This document shows, piece after piece, positions 1-7,737 of a DNA stretch of 64,000 nt (its first letter is position 1; every line of letters starts with the position of its first letter). This DNA comes from Limimaricola soesokkakensis (GTDB lineage: Bacteria > Pseudomonadota > Alphaproteobacteria > Rhodobacterales > Rhodobacteraceae). The notes beneath the pieces were generated by a model. It ran no database searches. It was not told where the DNA came from and saw only the letters and a list, made by a program, of their open reading frames with translations. The position numbers and the translations under genes are program-made. The stretch spans positions 1 through 64,000 of the forward strand of contig NZ_FWFY01000010.1 in NCBI RefSeq assembly GCF_900172345.1, read 5' to 3'.

Positions 1-65
1 AGCCCGGCCTCCTGTTCCTTCAGCATTCCAATGATCTGCTCTTCCGCGAAACGCGATCGCTTCAT
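1..65 (-). CDS. IS3-family transposase OrfA, N-terminal fragment
   Basis: Only the first 21 codons are in the window; the gene runs off the left edge. The visible peptide begins MKRSRFAEEQIIGMLKEQEAG, the hallmark start of the helix-turn-helix OrfA of IS3-family elements (IS407-like group). In this family OrfA binds the terminal repeats and is joined to the OrfB DDE integrase by programmed frameshifting. A strong AGGAG ribosome site lies 6-7 bases upstream of the ATG. Transcription runs leftwards, away from the neighbouring acidic-protein gene. Confidence 0.75.
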   Translation of the reverse strand, partial: MKRSRFAEEQIIGMLKEQEAG

Positions 66-122
66 GTCCGTCTCCTGAGTTGGACGGACTCTACCCCAAA
101 CTGGAGGAGGAACAGGGTCTCA
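1..122 (-). mobile_element. Left-edge fragment of an IS3-family insertion sequence
   Basis: The first 65 bases encode, on the minus strand, the N terminus typical of IS3-family OrfA (MKRSRFAEEQIIGMLKEQ). The codon is preceded by an AGGAG ribosome site at about 71-75. The element would end near position 122, where the minus strand reads TGAGACCCTG and coding sequence of another gene begins on the plus strand. The rest of the element lies outside the window, so the other end, the orfB integrase and any target duplication cannot be seen. The exact boundary is inferred. Confidence 0.75.
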
Positions 123-123
123 G

Positions 124-1089
124 GTCAAGAGCGAAGACGACGCGGAGGCGGTCGACGATCTGGAAGAGGAACTCCGCGAGATCCGTGACGAGTACAAGGA
201 TGCCATCCGCGAGTTGAAGGACGAGATCGCCGACGTCGGTGATGATGACGACGAGGCCCGCAGCGAACTCGAGGACGCCCTCGCGGAGATCGAGGAGGAG
301 GAGCGCGAGGCTCTGGCCGAGCTGGAGGACGAACGCCGAGGCATCGATCGGGACTTTGCGGAGGCCCTGCGCGAACTCGAGCAGGAGTTGAGGGACGCCG
401 ATCCGGGCGACCGCGCCGACGTGGAAGAGGAACTTCGCGAACTGGAAGCGGAAAAGGCCGACGCCCTCGCCGAACTCGAGGAAGAGAGCGAAGGCATCCT
501 GAACGAGAAGCGCGAGGCCATCGCGGACCTGACCGAGGAACTTGCGGGGATCGACGAAGACAACGACGAGGCACGAGCCGAACTGCGCGAGCGGCTTCGC
601 GAACTGAAAAAGGAACAGCGCGAAGCGATCCGGGACCTCGAGGAAGAGGCCGAGGATGTTGATCGTGATCGCGAGGAGGACGAGGAGGACTTCGAAGAAG
701 ACGATCACGAGCACGACGAGAGCGACCACGACGAGGACGATCATGACGAGGACGACCACGACGAGGACGACCACGACGAGGATGAGGACGACCGCGAGGA
801 CGTCACTGATGGCTCGGGCGCCACGGTCGAGAAGAAGAGCAAGCGCGAGCTGAAGGCCGAGAGGCGCAAGCAGCGCAGGGCCAGCGAGGATGAGGACGAC
901 CGCGACGAGGACGAAGACGATCGCGATGAGGAAGTCGATGGCGACTCCGACACCAAGGTCGAAAAGAAGAGCAAGCGCGAACTGAAGGCCGAGAAGCGCG
1001 AGAAGCGCAAGGCCGCGAAAGAGCGGCGTGAGCTCAAGAAGGCGGAACGTCGGAACAAGCGCAAGCAGAAGGACAGCGACGACGAATAA
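124..1089 (+). CDS. Highly acidic coiled-coil repeat protein, 5' end lost at the IS boundary
   Basis: The frame is open from the IS junction to a TAA at 1087-1089 (about 321 codons) with no ATG or GTG and no ribosome site; the first usable start is TTG at 214. I therefore read it as a gene whose 5' end was removed by the IS insertion. The first 190 residues are charged coiled coil with a recurring unit of about 35 residues, built like DxDxxEARxEL...L.E...E.REA...LEEE. Then comes a DHDEDD-type acidic tract (about 705-800) and two copies of VEKKSKRELKAE separated by acidic linkers, ending in a basic KRK-rich tail. No enzymatic domain is recognisable and no function is proposed. The GC-rich third codon positions and the repeat structure support this strand; antisense frames here are composition artefacts. 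Confidence 0.55.
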   Translation, partial: VKSEDDAEAVDDLEEELREIRDEYKDAIRELKDEIADVGDDDDEARSELEDALAEIEEEEREALAELEDERRGIDRDFAEALRELEQELRDADPGDRADVEEELRELEAEKADALAELEEESEGILNEKREAIADLTEELAGIDEDNDEARAELRERLRELKKEQREAIRDLEEEAEDVDRDREEDEEDFEEDDHEHDESDHDEDDHDEDDHDEDDHDEDEDDREDVTDGSGATVEKKSKRELKAERRKQRRASEDEDDRDEDEDDRDEEVDGDSDTKVEKKSKRELKAEKREKRKAAKERRELKKAERRNKRKQKDSDDE

Positions 1090-1194
1090 GTCACCATCAA
1101 GCCAAATTAACTGCGGCGGCGCTCATGCGCCGTCGCCGTCGTTCGGAAGCGAGCAGCCACGCAGCCATGCCGCAACATGGCAGTGAGGAAACGG

Positions 1195-1223
1195 AAAAGC
1201 GCTCCATGGGAGGGGGCGCTTTT
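1195..1223 (+). terminator. Probable intrinsic terminator of the acidic coiled-coil gene
   Basis: AAAAGCGC at 1195-1202 pairs with GCGCTTTT at 1216-1223 around a loop that can extend the stem by a few G-C pairs. The T run sits inside the stem, so it could work in both directions. Confidence 0.55.
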
Positions 1224-1242
1224 CGTATTTCGGCCAAGATGT

Positions 1243-1273
1243 TTGACCCACTTCGGACACGTGGTCCTAATAG
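1243..1273 (+). promoter_or_regulatory. Weak sigma70-like promoter candidate for the ion channel gene
   Basis: TTGACC at 1243-1248 and TAATAG at 1268-1273 are separated by 19 bases, longer than ideal. The position, about 130 bases before the chosen start, fits. This is a pattern match only. Confidence 0.25.
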
Positions 1274-1403
1274 GGACAATCCCGGTCCGGGGCCGCATGC
1301 TTCGGAGCCCTGCACGGTCACGCCGGGGAGCGGGTCGACGGTGGCGCCGACGCGTGCGAGGTTGGCGCGAAGCCGGCGCGTTCCGGATGACGGTCTTGGG
1401 GAG

Positions 1404-2177
1404 ATGCGCGAGAAGATGAAGGACAGGGTGGTCGAACTCTATCAGGGCGCGACGCCGCGCGCGCATCGCTTTCGCTATTGGCTGCTCGGCTTCGACATCG
1501 TCGCGATCCTGTTCGTCGTGGTCACCTCCTTTACCGCCTATGGCCCATGGGTTCAGGGGCTCGACCTGCTCTTCGGCACGGTGATCCTTGCCGATCTTGC
1601 CGCGCGGCTGTGGATCGCGCCCCGGCGGTGGCGGTTCCTGTGCTACCCAACCACGCTGGCCGATCTTGTCAGCGCAGCCTCTTTCTTCGCGCCGCTGGCG
1701 GGCGAGGGCTTTGCCTTCCTGCGGATTCTGCGCACCTTGCGGCTCTTGCACATGTTCCAGACCAAGGACCGGCTCAGGGCCGATTTCCGGTTCTTCCGCG
1801 ACAATGAACAACTGCTCGTGGCCGCGACCAATCTCGGGGTGTTCATCTTCGTGATGTCGGGCTTCGTCTTCGCGACCCAGCATCGGGGCAGCGCCGATAT
1901 CGGCAACTACGCCGATGCGCTCTACTTCACCGTCACGGCGCTGACGACCACGGGGTTCGGCGACATCACCCTCTCGGGCACCGGCGGGCGGATGATCTCG
2001 GTCGCGATCATGATCTGCGGCGTCACGCTTTTCCTGCGGCTGGCGCAGGTTCTGTTCCGCCCCAGCAAGGTGCGGGTGACCTGCCAGACCTGCGGGCTTT
2101 TCCTGCACGATGCCGACGCGGTACATTGCAAGCATTGCGGCAACACCATCAACATCAAGACAGATGGCCAGGTCTAG
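1404..2177 (+). CDS. Voltage-gated K+-channel-like protein with C-terminal zinc ribbon
   Basis: A 257-residue inner-membrane protein with the six-helix layout of voltage-gated ion channels. Hydrophobic segments start at about residues 25, 54, 84, 138 and 196. A short S4-like helix carries Arg107, Arg110 and Arg113 at every third position. The pore loop reads TTTGFGDI at about 181-188, a variant of the K+ filter TVGYGD. After the last helix a compact CxxC...CxxC unit (Cys227, Cys230, Cys242, Cys245) looks like a zinc ribbon. A likely role is cation, probably potassium, passage across the membrane; gating ligand and true ion are unknown. The start at 1404 follows GGGGAG very closely, so ATG 1416, twelve bases after it, is an alternative. 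Confidence 0.8.
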   Translation: MREKMKDRVVELYQGATPRAHRFRYWLLGFDIVAILFVVVTSFTAYGPWVQGLDLLFGTVILADLAARLWIAPRRWRFLCYPTTLADLVSAASFFAPLAGEGFAFLRILRTLRLLHMFQTKDRLRADFRFFRDNEQLLVAATNLGVFIFVMSGFVFATQHRGSADIGNYADALYFTVTALTTTGFGDITLSGTGGRMISVAIMICGVTLFLRLAQVLFRPSKVRVTCQTCGLFLHDADAVHCKHCGNTINIKTDGQV

Positions 2178-2197
2178 CCTTTCCCTGATGGCGACGC

Positions 2198-2563
2198 TCA
2201 ACCCTGCCGGTCGACCGCCAGGGCGTCGAGATAGATCCGCACCGCGTCCTGCACGTGCCGGAAGCGGTCGCCGCCCAGATGCTTGCCGCCATACCAGCGG
2301 GTCACGATGATGAGGTGGTCGTGCAGCCCCTCGCGCTCGAGCATGCGCAGGATCACCATGCCGGCCCCGCTCTCGCCGTCATCGTTCTTCAAGGGACCGT
2401 CCGCCGCCAGCAAGGCCCAGCTGTTATGGGTGGCCTTGGCGAATTTCTTGCGGCGCTGCAGTTCCTTCAGAAACAGCTTGGCCTCGGCGTCGGAGGTGCA
2501 GGGCGCGCCCGAGACGGCGTATTTCGAACCACGGTCGCTGATGATGTTCTCGAGGACGCGCAT
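2198..2563 (-). CDS. IMPACT/YigZ-family protein, N-terminal domain only
   Basis: 121 residues matching the UPF0029 (IMPACT) fold: the conserved block KATHNSWALL, then DDGESGAG at about 61-68 and the VTRWYGGKHLGG signature at about 86-97. E. coli YigZ is about 200 residues because a DUF1949 domain follows; that second domain is absent here. The biochemical role of the bacterial family is not settled; the eukaryotic relative IMPACT regulates GCN2. The ATG lies only 14 bases from the ATG of the divergently transcribed PIG-L-like gene, so the promoters of the two genes must overlap each other's coding sequence or leader. Confidence 0.85.
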   Translation of the reverse strand: MRVLENIISDRGSKYAVSGAPCTSDAEAKLFLKELQRRKKFAKATHNSWALLAADGPLKNDDGESGAGMVILRMLEREGLHDHLIIVTRWYGGKHLGGDRFRHVQDAVRIYLDALAVDRQG

Positions 2564-2577
2564 GGGTGGGGCCTAGT

Positions 2578-3261
2578 ATGCGGGGACATCGGGGATCAAG
2601 CCGTTTCACCGGCGAGAGCCCGCTTCTGTGGGGCGCACGGCTCGCTCTTTCGGCGACCACCGGTGAACTGCTGCGCGACGCGGGCGGTCTCGTGGTGATC
2701 GCGGCGCATCCCGGTGACGAGATCCTGGGCTGCGCGGCGCTGATCCACGGCGCGGTCCGGGCCGGGCTGCCGGTTCGGGTCGTCTGCCTGACGCGCGGCA
2801 CCGCCGTGGCGGCCCTGCAGGACGACTCGACCGCTCTATCGGGCCTTGCGCCGGAGGCGGTACTGCATTGCTTTGACGAGCGGGAGGGGATGTTGCCCTC
2901 GGGCGGGCGGCCCTTCGACCTCGTCGCCGCGAAGGTCGCGGCCTGCATTCCGGAGAAGGCCGCGGTGCTGCTACCTTGGCGCGAGGAGGCGCATCCTGAC
3001 CGGCAAAGAAGCCATGCGATCGGCCGGGCCGCCATGAGCGAGGCGCATCGGGCTCTGGCCTATCCGCTCGCGGCGCGGTTTCAGGCGGCCGCGCCGGTGC
3101 CGCGTGCCATGCGTCTTCTCTCGGCGCCGCCCGCCGCGATCGCCGCCAAGCGCCGGGCGCTGGGCCTCCTGTCGACGATCCCGCTGGAGGAGATCGACGG
3201 CGACGTGCCACCGCTGAGTGAGCATTTCCTGACCCAGCCCGAGATCTTCATCCTCGATTGA
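2578..3261 (+). CDS. PIG-L family deacetylase (LmbE-like)
   Basis: 227 residues. The family is made of Zn-dependent N-deacetylases acting on N-acetylglucosaminyl conjugates and related amide substrates. The first metal motif is AHPGDE at about residues 43-48, where the usual form is HPDDE, so the first Asp is replaced by Gly. The second motif, H139-P-D-R-x-x-x-x-H146, fits the distal histidine ligand. The body has the Rossmann-like pattern of the family. The substrate is unknown. The gene runs towards the end of the biotin operon, with bioC stopping 38 bases beyond it on the other strand. ATG 2578 follows GTGGGG; GTG 2566 is a weaker alternative. Confidence 0.75.
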   Translation: MRGHRGSSRFTGESPLLWGARLALSATTGELLRDAGGLVVIAAHPGDEILGCAALIHGAVRAGLPVRVVCLTRGTAVAALQDDSTALSGLAPEAVLHCFDEREGMLPSGGRPFDLVAAKVAACIPEKAAVLLPWREEAHPDRQRSHAIGRAAMSEAHRALAYPLAARFQAAAPVPRAMRLLSAPPAAIAAKRRALGLLSTIPLEEIDGDVPPLSEHFLTQPEIFILD

Positions 3262-3299
3262 CGCGTGCGGACGACCCCGGTGCGCGGGGCCTGACCGGT

Positions 3300-4058
3300 T
3301 CACCCTGGACGGGACACGACGAGATGCACCGAGACATAGCTCAAAGCGAGACGGCCATCCGGCAAGGCATGCTCGGCGCGCCAGCGCGCCTCTGCGGTGC
3401 GCAGGGCGGCCCGCCCCCAGCCGGCGCGGGCGTTGCCGGTGACACCTGTGGCGCGCAGATGGCGCAGCAGCTGCGGCAGGTCGTTGAAACCCATCACCTC
3501 GCGCCGGGCTTCGATCGCGGCGATCCGCAAGCCGGGCGGCAGCAATTCCGGCCACTCCTCGGGGTCGGCATAGGAGAGCGGCGCGGGCGCGCCCAAGGCA
3601 GCGATCTCCGCGAAATGTCCGCGCCCGAAGCCGCCGAGCAACAGGAATCCGCCGGGGGCGAGATGCGTGCAGAGCCGCGACAGCAGCGCCGCGGGATCGG
3701 CGATCCACTGGATCGTGGCGCCGGAGGCGATCAGATCGAAACGCCCGTCGAGCGCCAGCCGCTCCACCGGCCCGGCGCAAAAGCCCGGGCGCAATTCTGG
3801 CGGCAGATGCGCCGCTGCCTCGGGAAGAAGGTCGTTGCTGCGGTAATCGCCGATCTCGAAGCGGGCGCGCAGCGCCTGAGTCAGCAGCCCGGTGCCGCAG
3901 CCGAACTCGAACACCCGATCAATGCGTGGTCCCGCCCCCTGCTCGGCCAGCATCTCGGCCAGGCGCGCGGCGCTGCGGGCCTGTACCCGCGCCTCGGCAT
4001 GGTAGCTCGACAGCCCTCGGCGAAACGCCCGAGCGACACGCTCGCAGGACGGGGTCAC
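3300..4058 (-). CDS. bioC: Malonyl-ACP O-methyltransferase BioC
   Basis: 252 residues from a GTG start whose GTGA overlaps the stop of bioG. BioC transfers a methyl group from S-adenosylmethionine to malonyl-ACP (or malonyl-CoA). This disguises the carboxyl end so that the fatty acid machinery can build the pimeloyl chain. The SAM-binding motif I is FEFGCGTGLLT at about 48-58, followed by DLIASGATIQWI, the family's 'WxxW-less' post-II region, near 115-126, and a VMGFNDL stretch typical of BioC. It is the last gene of bioBFDAGC. A longer reading frame continues upstream to 4202, but that part lies inside bioG and is an artefact. Confidence 0.87.
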   Translation of the reverse strand: MTPSCERVARAFRRGLSSYHAEARVQARSAARLAEMLAEQGAGPRIDRVFEFGCGTGLLTQALRARFEIGDYRSNDLLPEAAAHLPPELRPGFCAGPVERLALDGRFDLIASGATIQWIADPAALLSRLCTHLAPGGFLLLGGFGRGHFAEIAALGAPAPLSYADPEEWPELLPPGLRIAAIEARREVMGFNDLPQLLRHLRATGVTGNARAGWGRAALRTAEARWRAEHALPDGRLALSYVSVHLVVSRPG

Positions 4059-4669
4059 GCGAGCACCTCGTCCCAACTCGTCCAGCCGCAAAATGGCGCG
4101 TGCGGCGCCTCGACCTCGCGCAGCGGCACATCGGCGAAGGCCCGGCGCAGATTGGGGGCCGGAAAGACATGGTCGCGCGTCGCGATCAAAGCCGCGTCCC
4201 ATGCCGCAACAGGGGCCGGGCCGCGCGCCGCGACGGCGTCCAGCTCGGTGCGCAGGGCGTCGATGTCGGGGGCCGTCAAGGGAGGCGCACCGGCACGGTC
4301 GAGAAACGCCGCGAGCGTCACCTCGTCCAGGCTATCGCGGGTGCGCGCGAAGATCGCGGGCGGGATGCCGAGGCGGCGGTCGACCGGGTTCGGGCTGCCG
4401 CAGACCGCGACACGGCGATGGAACGGGTCCGCGCGCCCGGCCTGCCAATGGGCATAGGCCGCCACGCCGAACGACCATGCGACTAGGCTGCGCCGTGCAT
4501 AACCCGATAGCGAAGGCAGCTCGGCGTCGAGATCGCGCCAATCCTCGACGAACAGGACGTCGCGGTCATCGCCGAGATGCCGGAACGGTGCCGCGCCGGC
4601 GGCCCAGCCGCCGAACAGCACCACCACCTGCCCTGCCCGGTCCGGTCCGCTGAGCCAGCGCCAGCGCAT
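4055..4669 (-). CDS. bioG: Pimeloyl-ACP methyl ester esterase BioG (DUF452)
   Basis: 204 residues, alpha/beta-hydrolase fold. BioG removes the methyl group from pimeloyl-ACP methyl ester, ending the disguised elongation started by BioC; it replaces BioH of E. coli. The sequence shows the oxyanion segment LFGGWAAG at about 18-25, the nucleophile elbow AWSFG with Ser66, a probable Asp166 and His190 in EAPHAPF. The WSFG elbow is characteristic of DUF452. It starts 4 bases after the bioA stop and overlaps bioC by 4 bases, which places it firmly in the biotin operon. Confidence 0.87.
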   Translation of the reverse strand: MRWRWLSGPDRAGQVVVLFGGWAAGAAPFRHLGDDRDVLFVEDWRDLDAELPSLSGYARRSLVAWSFGVAAYAHWQAGRADPFHRRVAVCGSPNPVDRRLGIPPAIFARTRDSLDEVTLAAFLDRAGAPPLTAPDIDALRTELDAVAARGPAPVAAWDAALIATRDHVFPAPNLRRAFADVPLREVEAPHAPFCGWTSWDEVLA

Positions 4670-4673
4670 CGGC

Positions 4674-5957
4674 CTAGAGTATCTCCGCGAGGCGGATCAT
4701 CGCAGCGCTCACCTGCCCGACCTCTTCCGGCGACAGGATATAGGGCGGCATGGCATAGATGTTGCGCCCGAAGGGCCGCAGCCAGACCCCGGTTTCGCGC
4801 GATATCGGATGCGCGCGGTCGGCGCTGACCTCGTGGTCCATCTCGATCACCGCGATCGCCCCCAGCACCCGCACATCCGCGACGCCCGGCAGCGCTTTCG
4901 CGGGCGCAAGCTCGACCTCCATCTGCCGGGCGATGCCGGCCACGCGGTCGCGCCATTCGCCATCCGCCAGCAGGTCGAGGCTGGCGCAGGCGGCGGCGCA
5001 GGCGAGCGGATTGCCCATGAAGGTGGGCCCGTGCATAAAGAGCCCCGGCTCACCGGAGCCGATGCGCCGCGCCACTTCGCCCGAGGCCATCACAGCGGCA
5101 AAGGACAGGTGCCCGCCGGTCAGCGCCTTGCCCAAGCACATGATGTCCGGGGTGACCCCGGCCAGATTGGCCGCGAACAATTCGCCGGTGCGGCCGAAGC
5201 CAGTGGCGATCTCGTCGAAGATCAGCAGGACCCCCAGCTCATCGCAAAGCTTGCGCGCACGGCGCAGATATTCGGGGTGGTAGAAGCGCATGCCCCCCGC
5301 CCCCTGCACCACCGGCTCCAGGATCAGACCCGCGATCTGGTCGCCATGCTCGTGCAGCAGCCGCGACAGCGCCGCGACGCCGTTGGCCTCGTCGTCCTCG
5401 GGCCAGTCCTCTGACATGGTCACCGGCGGCTGCGGTGCGAAATACTGGATGTTGAGCGCACCCTCGAACAGGTGGTGCATGCCGTTCACCGGATCGCAGA
5501 CGCTCATCGCCTTCCAGGTATCGCCGTGATAGCCGCCGCGCGGCGTGGCAAAGCGGGTGCGTCCCGGATTCCCGGCGGCGAGCTGGTGCTGCACCGCCAT
5601 CTTCATCGCCACCTCGACCGCGACCGAACCGCTGTCGCAGTAGAACACGTGGTCGAGCCCTTCGGGCGTCATCTCGACCAGCCTGCGCCCCAGCTCGACC
5701 GCCGGGCGATGAGTGAGCCCGCCGAACATCACATGCGGCAAGTGGTCGATCTGCGCCTTCATCGCCGCCGTGATCGCGGGGTGCCGATGGCCGTGGATCG
5801 CGCACCACCACGACGACATGGCGTCGATCATCCGCGTGCCGTCGTCGAGCGTGATCCACGCCCCTTCGGCGTGCTCGACCATGTAGGTCGGACCCGGCGC
5901 CATGACGTTGGTGTAGGGGTGCCACAAATGGCGGCGGTCAAAATCGGCGTCGGTCAT
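4674..5957 (-). CDS. bioA: Adenosylmethionine-8-amino-7-oxononanoate aminotransferase BioA
   Basis: 427 residues, a full-length class III PLP-dependent aminotransferase. It converts 7-keto-8-aminopelargonic acid to 7,8-diaminopelargonic acid with S-adenosylmethionine as amino donor. Recognisable are the N-terminal HLWHPYTNV, the substrate segment [10 protein letters not shown] near 48-57, the PLP Asp in [13 protein letters not shown], and the Schiff-base lysine in CLGKALTGG at about residue 276. The ATG overlaps the bioD stop (ATGA). Confidence 0.95.
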   Translation of the reverse strand: MTDADFDRRHLWHPYTNVMAPGPTYMVEHAEGAWITLDDGTRMIDAMSSWWCAIHGHRHPAITAAMKAQIDHLPHVMFGGLTHRPAVELGRRLVEMTPEGLDHVFYCDSGSVAVEVAMKMAVQHQLAAGNPGRTRFATPRGGYHGDTWKAMSVCDPVNGMHHLFEGALNIQYFAPQPPVTMSEDWPEDDEANGVAALSRLLHEHGDQIAGLILEPVVQGAGGMRFYHPEYLRRARKLCDELGVLLIFDEIATGFGRTGELFAANLAGVTPDIMCLGKALTGGHLSFAAVMASGEVARRIGSGEPGLFMHGPTFMGNPLACAAACASLDLLADGEWRDRVAGIARQMEVELAPAKALPGVADVRVLGAIAVIEMDHEVSADRAHPISRETGVWLRPFGRNIYAMPPYILSPEEVGQVSAAMIRLAEIL

Positions 5958-6583
5958 GCCGCCCCCATCGCGCGGCGGATCGCGGCGATGTCGATCGCCG
6001 CGAAGGCATCCCGCAGGCTGTCGCCATCGAGCGGATCGAGCGGCCCAACCCGGCCTAGATGGGCCACCTCGCCCATCTCGGCGATGGTGCGCTCGACGCG
6101 GGGCGCGGCCTCGCCCGAAAAGATCAGACCGGCCACCGGCACCCCGGCCCCGCGCAGCGCCGCCAGCGACAGCAACGAATGGTTGATGGTCCCGAGCGCG
6201 GTGCGCGCGACCAGCACCACCGGCGCGCCCCAGCGGGCAAAGAGATCGAGGAAGGTGGTCTGGTCGTCGAGCGGCACCATCAGCCCGCCCGCCCCCTCGA
6301 CCACCAGCGGCCGGGGGGAGTCGGGCAGCCTCAGCGCCTCGACGTCGATCCGCACCCCTTCGGCCTCGGCCGAGATATGCGGGCTGGCCGGGAGTTCGAG
6401 CCGCACCGCCTCTGACAGCACCGGCGCACCGGCGAGCCGCGCCACGATCTCGCTGTCGGTCTCCTCTTCAAGGCCCGACTGCACCGGCTTCCAGTAATGC
6501 GCGCCGAGGGTCTGGACGAGGCCCGCCGAGACCACGGTCTTGCCGATGCCGGTATCGGTGCCGGTGACGACGATCGGTTTCAT
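5954..6583 (-). CDS. bioD: Dethiobiotin synthetase BioD
   Basis: 209 residues. BioD closes the ureido ring of dethiobiotin from diaminopelargonate, CO2 and ATP. The P-loop variant GTDTGIGKT lies at residues 8-16, the family motif [11 protein letters not shown] at about 94-104, and KPVQSG at 32-37. It overlaps bioF upstream and bioA downstream by four bases each, consistent with translational coupling in one message. Confidence 0.95.
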   Translation of the reverse strand: MKPIVVTGTDTGIGKTVVSAGLVQTLGAHYWKPVQSGLEEETDSEIVARLAGAPVLSEAVRLELPASPHISAEAEGVRIDVEALRLPDSPRPLVVEGAGGLMVPLDDQTTFLDLFARWGAPVVLVARTALGTINHSLLSLAALRGAGVPVAGLIFSGEAAPRVERTIAEMGEVAHLGRVGPLDPLDGDSLRDAFAAIDIAAIRRAMGAA

Positions 6584-7737
6584 GCGGCGGCCTTTCGGAT
6601 GTCCGCGAGATCGGCGAAGAGCGCGTCAATCTCGTCCTTGCTGACATTGGGGGTGATCGAGACGCGCAGCCGTGCCGTGCCGCGCGGCACGGTGGGCGGG
6701 CGGATCGCGCGCACGTCGTGGCCGCGCGCCTGCAAGGCCTGGGCCAGCGCCAGCGCCTCGGCATCGTCGCCGATCAGCACCGGCAAGATCTGCGTACCGA
6801 ACGCGCCGAAGCCGCCGCGCCGCGCGGCCTCATGTGCATGGGCAATGTTGCGCCAGGCCGCCTCGCGCAACTTGGGCCGCTCCGCGACGAGCCGCAGCGC
6901 CGCGCGCATGACAGCGGCGTCGAGCGGCGATGGCGCGGTAGAGAAGATGAAGTTGCGGGCGCGGTTGATCAGTGTGTCGATCAGCATCGGATCGCCGCAG
7001 ATCAGCCCGCCGGCCCCGCCGAGCGCCTTGCCGCAGGTGTGCAGGCTGAGGAGATCGACCGAAGGGTCGAGCCCGTGCGCCCGGCCCTGCCCCTGCACTC
7101 CATAAAGCCCGGTCGCATGCGCCTCGTCGACGACCAATACCGCGCCGTCCTCGGCCGCGACGGCGGCGAGATCGTCGAGCGGCGCGAGATCGCCCTCCAT
7201 CGAATAGAGGCTTTCGCAAGCGATCCAAGCCCGGCCAGTACCACCGGCGGCGCGCCATGACCGCAACGCGTCGCGCGCGGCATCGGCGTCGTTATGAGCA
7301 AAGCTCTGCGTCTCGGCCCGGCCGAGCCGCAACCCGTCATGGGCGCTGGCATGGACCAGCGCGTCGTGCAGCACGAGATCGCCCTGCATCGGCAGGCTCG
7401 AGAAGATCGCCACGTTGCCGGGAAACCCCGCCCCCATGTAGAGCGCAGCCGGCGCCCCGAAGAACGCCGCCGCCTCTTCCTCCAACGCCACGTGCTCGGC
7501 ATCATTCCCGCGCAACAGCCGCGAGCCGCCTGAACCCGTGGCCACGCCCCGATCGAGCGCCGCGCGCGCCGCCGCGCGCAGCAGCTCGGAACTTGCCAGC
7601 CCGAGATAATCGTTCGAGGAAAAGTCCCGCCCCGCACGGGGCATCAGCGCCCGCCTGCGGCCGCGCACGCCGAGCGCCTCGAGCGCCTCGGCGTGGCGCG
7701 GAAAGCCGGGGCGGCCCCGTGAGGCCGCCGCGCTCAT
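6580..7737 (-). CDS. bioF: 8-amino-7-oxononanoate synthase BioF
   Basis: 385 residues from the ATG that overlaps the bioB stop (ATGA at 7734-7737). BioF condenses pimeloyl-ACP with L-alanine in a PLP-dependent decarboxylating reaction. Visible family features: [10 protein letters not shown] near 36-45, [11 protein letters not shown] near 65-75, [12 protein letters not shown] for PLP ring contacts, and [12 protein letters not shown] with the Schiff-base lysine near residue 231. A longer open frame reaches 7875, but it lies in bioB and has no ribosome site. Confidence 0.94.
   Translation of the reverse strand: MSAAASRGRPGFPRHAEALEALGVRGRRRALMPRAGRDFSSNDYLGLASSELLRAAARAALDRGVATGSGGSRLLRGNDAEHVALEEEAAAFFGAPAALYMGAGFPGNVAIFSSLPMQGDLVLHDALVHASAHDGLRLGRAETQSFAHNDADAARDALRSWRAAGGTGRAWIACESLYSMEGDLAPLDDLAAVAAEDGAVLVVDEAHATGLYGVQGQGRAHGLDPSVDLLSLHTCGKALGGAGGLICGDPMLIDTLINRARNFIFSTAPSPLDAAVMRAALRLVAERPKLREAAWRNIAHAHEAARRGGFGAFGTQILPVLIGDDAEALALAQALQARGHDVRAIRPPTVPRGTARLRVSITPNVSKDEIDALFADLADIRKAAA

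Larger units (their letters stand above)
1090..1403. other. Intergenic region with hairpins between the acidic gene and the channel gene
   Basis: About 310 bases without a convincing gene. It holds a GGCGGCGC/GCGCCGTC hairpin at about 1115-1136, a terminator-like hairpin at 1195-1223, a degenerate GCGTATTT-like sequence at 1223-1244 and a weak promoter-like pair at 1243-1273. The channel reading frame is open through this region back to 1125, but no ribosome site supports the longer start. Confidence 0.5.

Noticed and set aside
91-774. Long minus-strand frames opposite the acidic repeat gene
   Set aside because: They mirror the low-complexity plus-strand repeats (Val/Leu-rich or Ser/Arg-rich strings) and show no family pattern or ribosome site.
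715-790. DHDEDD-type direct repeats considered as a CRISPR array
   Set aside because: They are in-frame codon repeats (GACGAGGACGAYCAY) with no spacers, part of the acidic protein.
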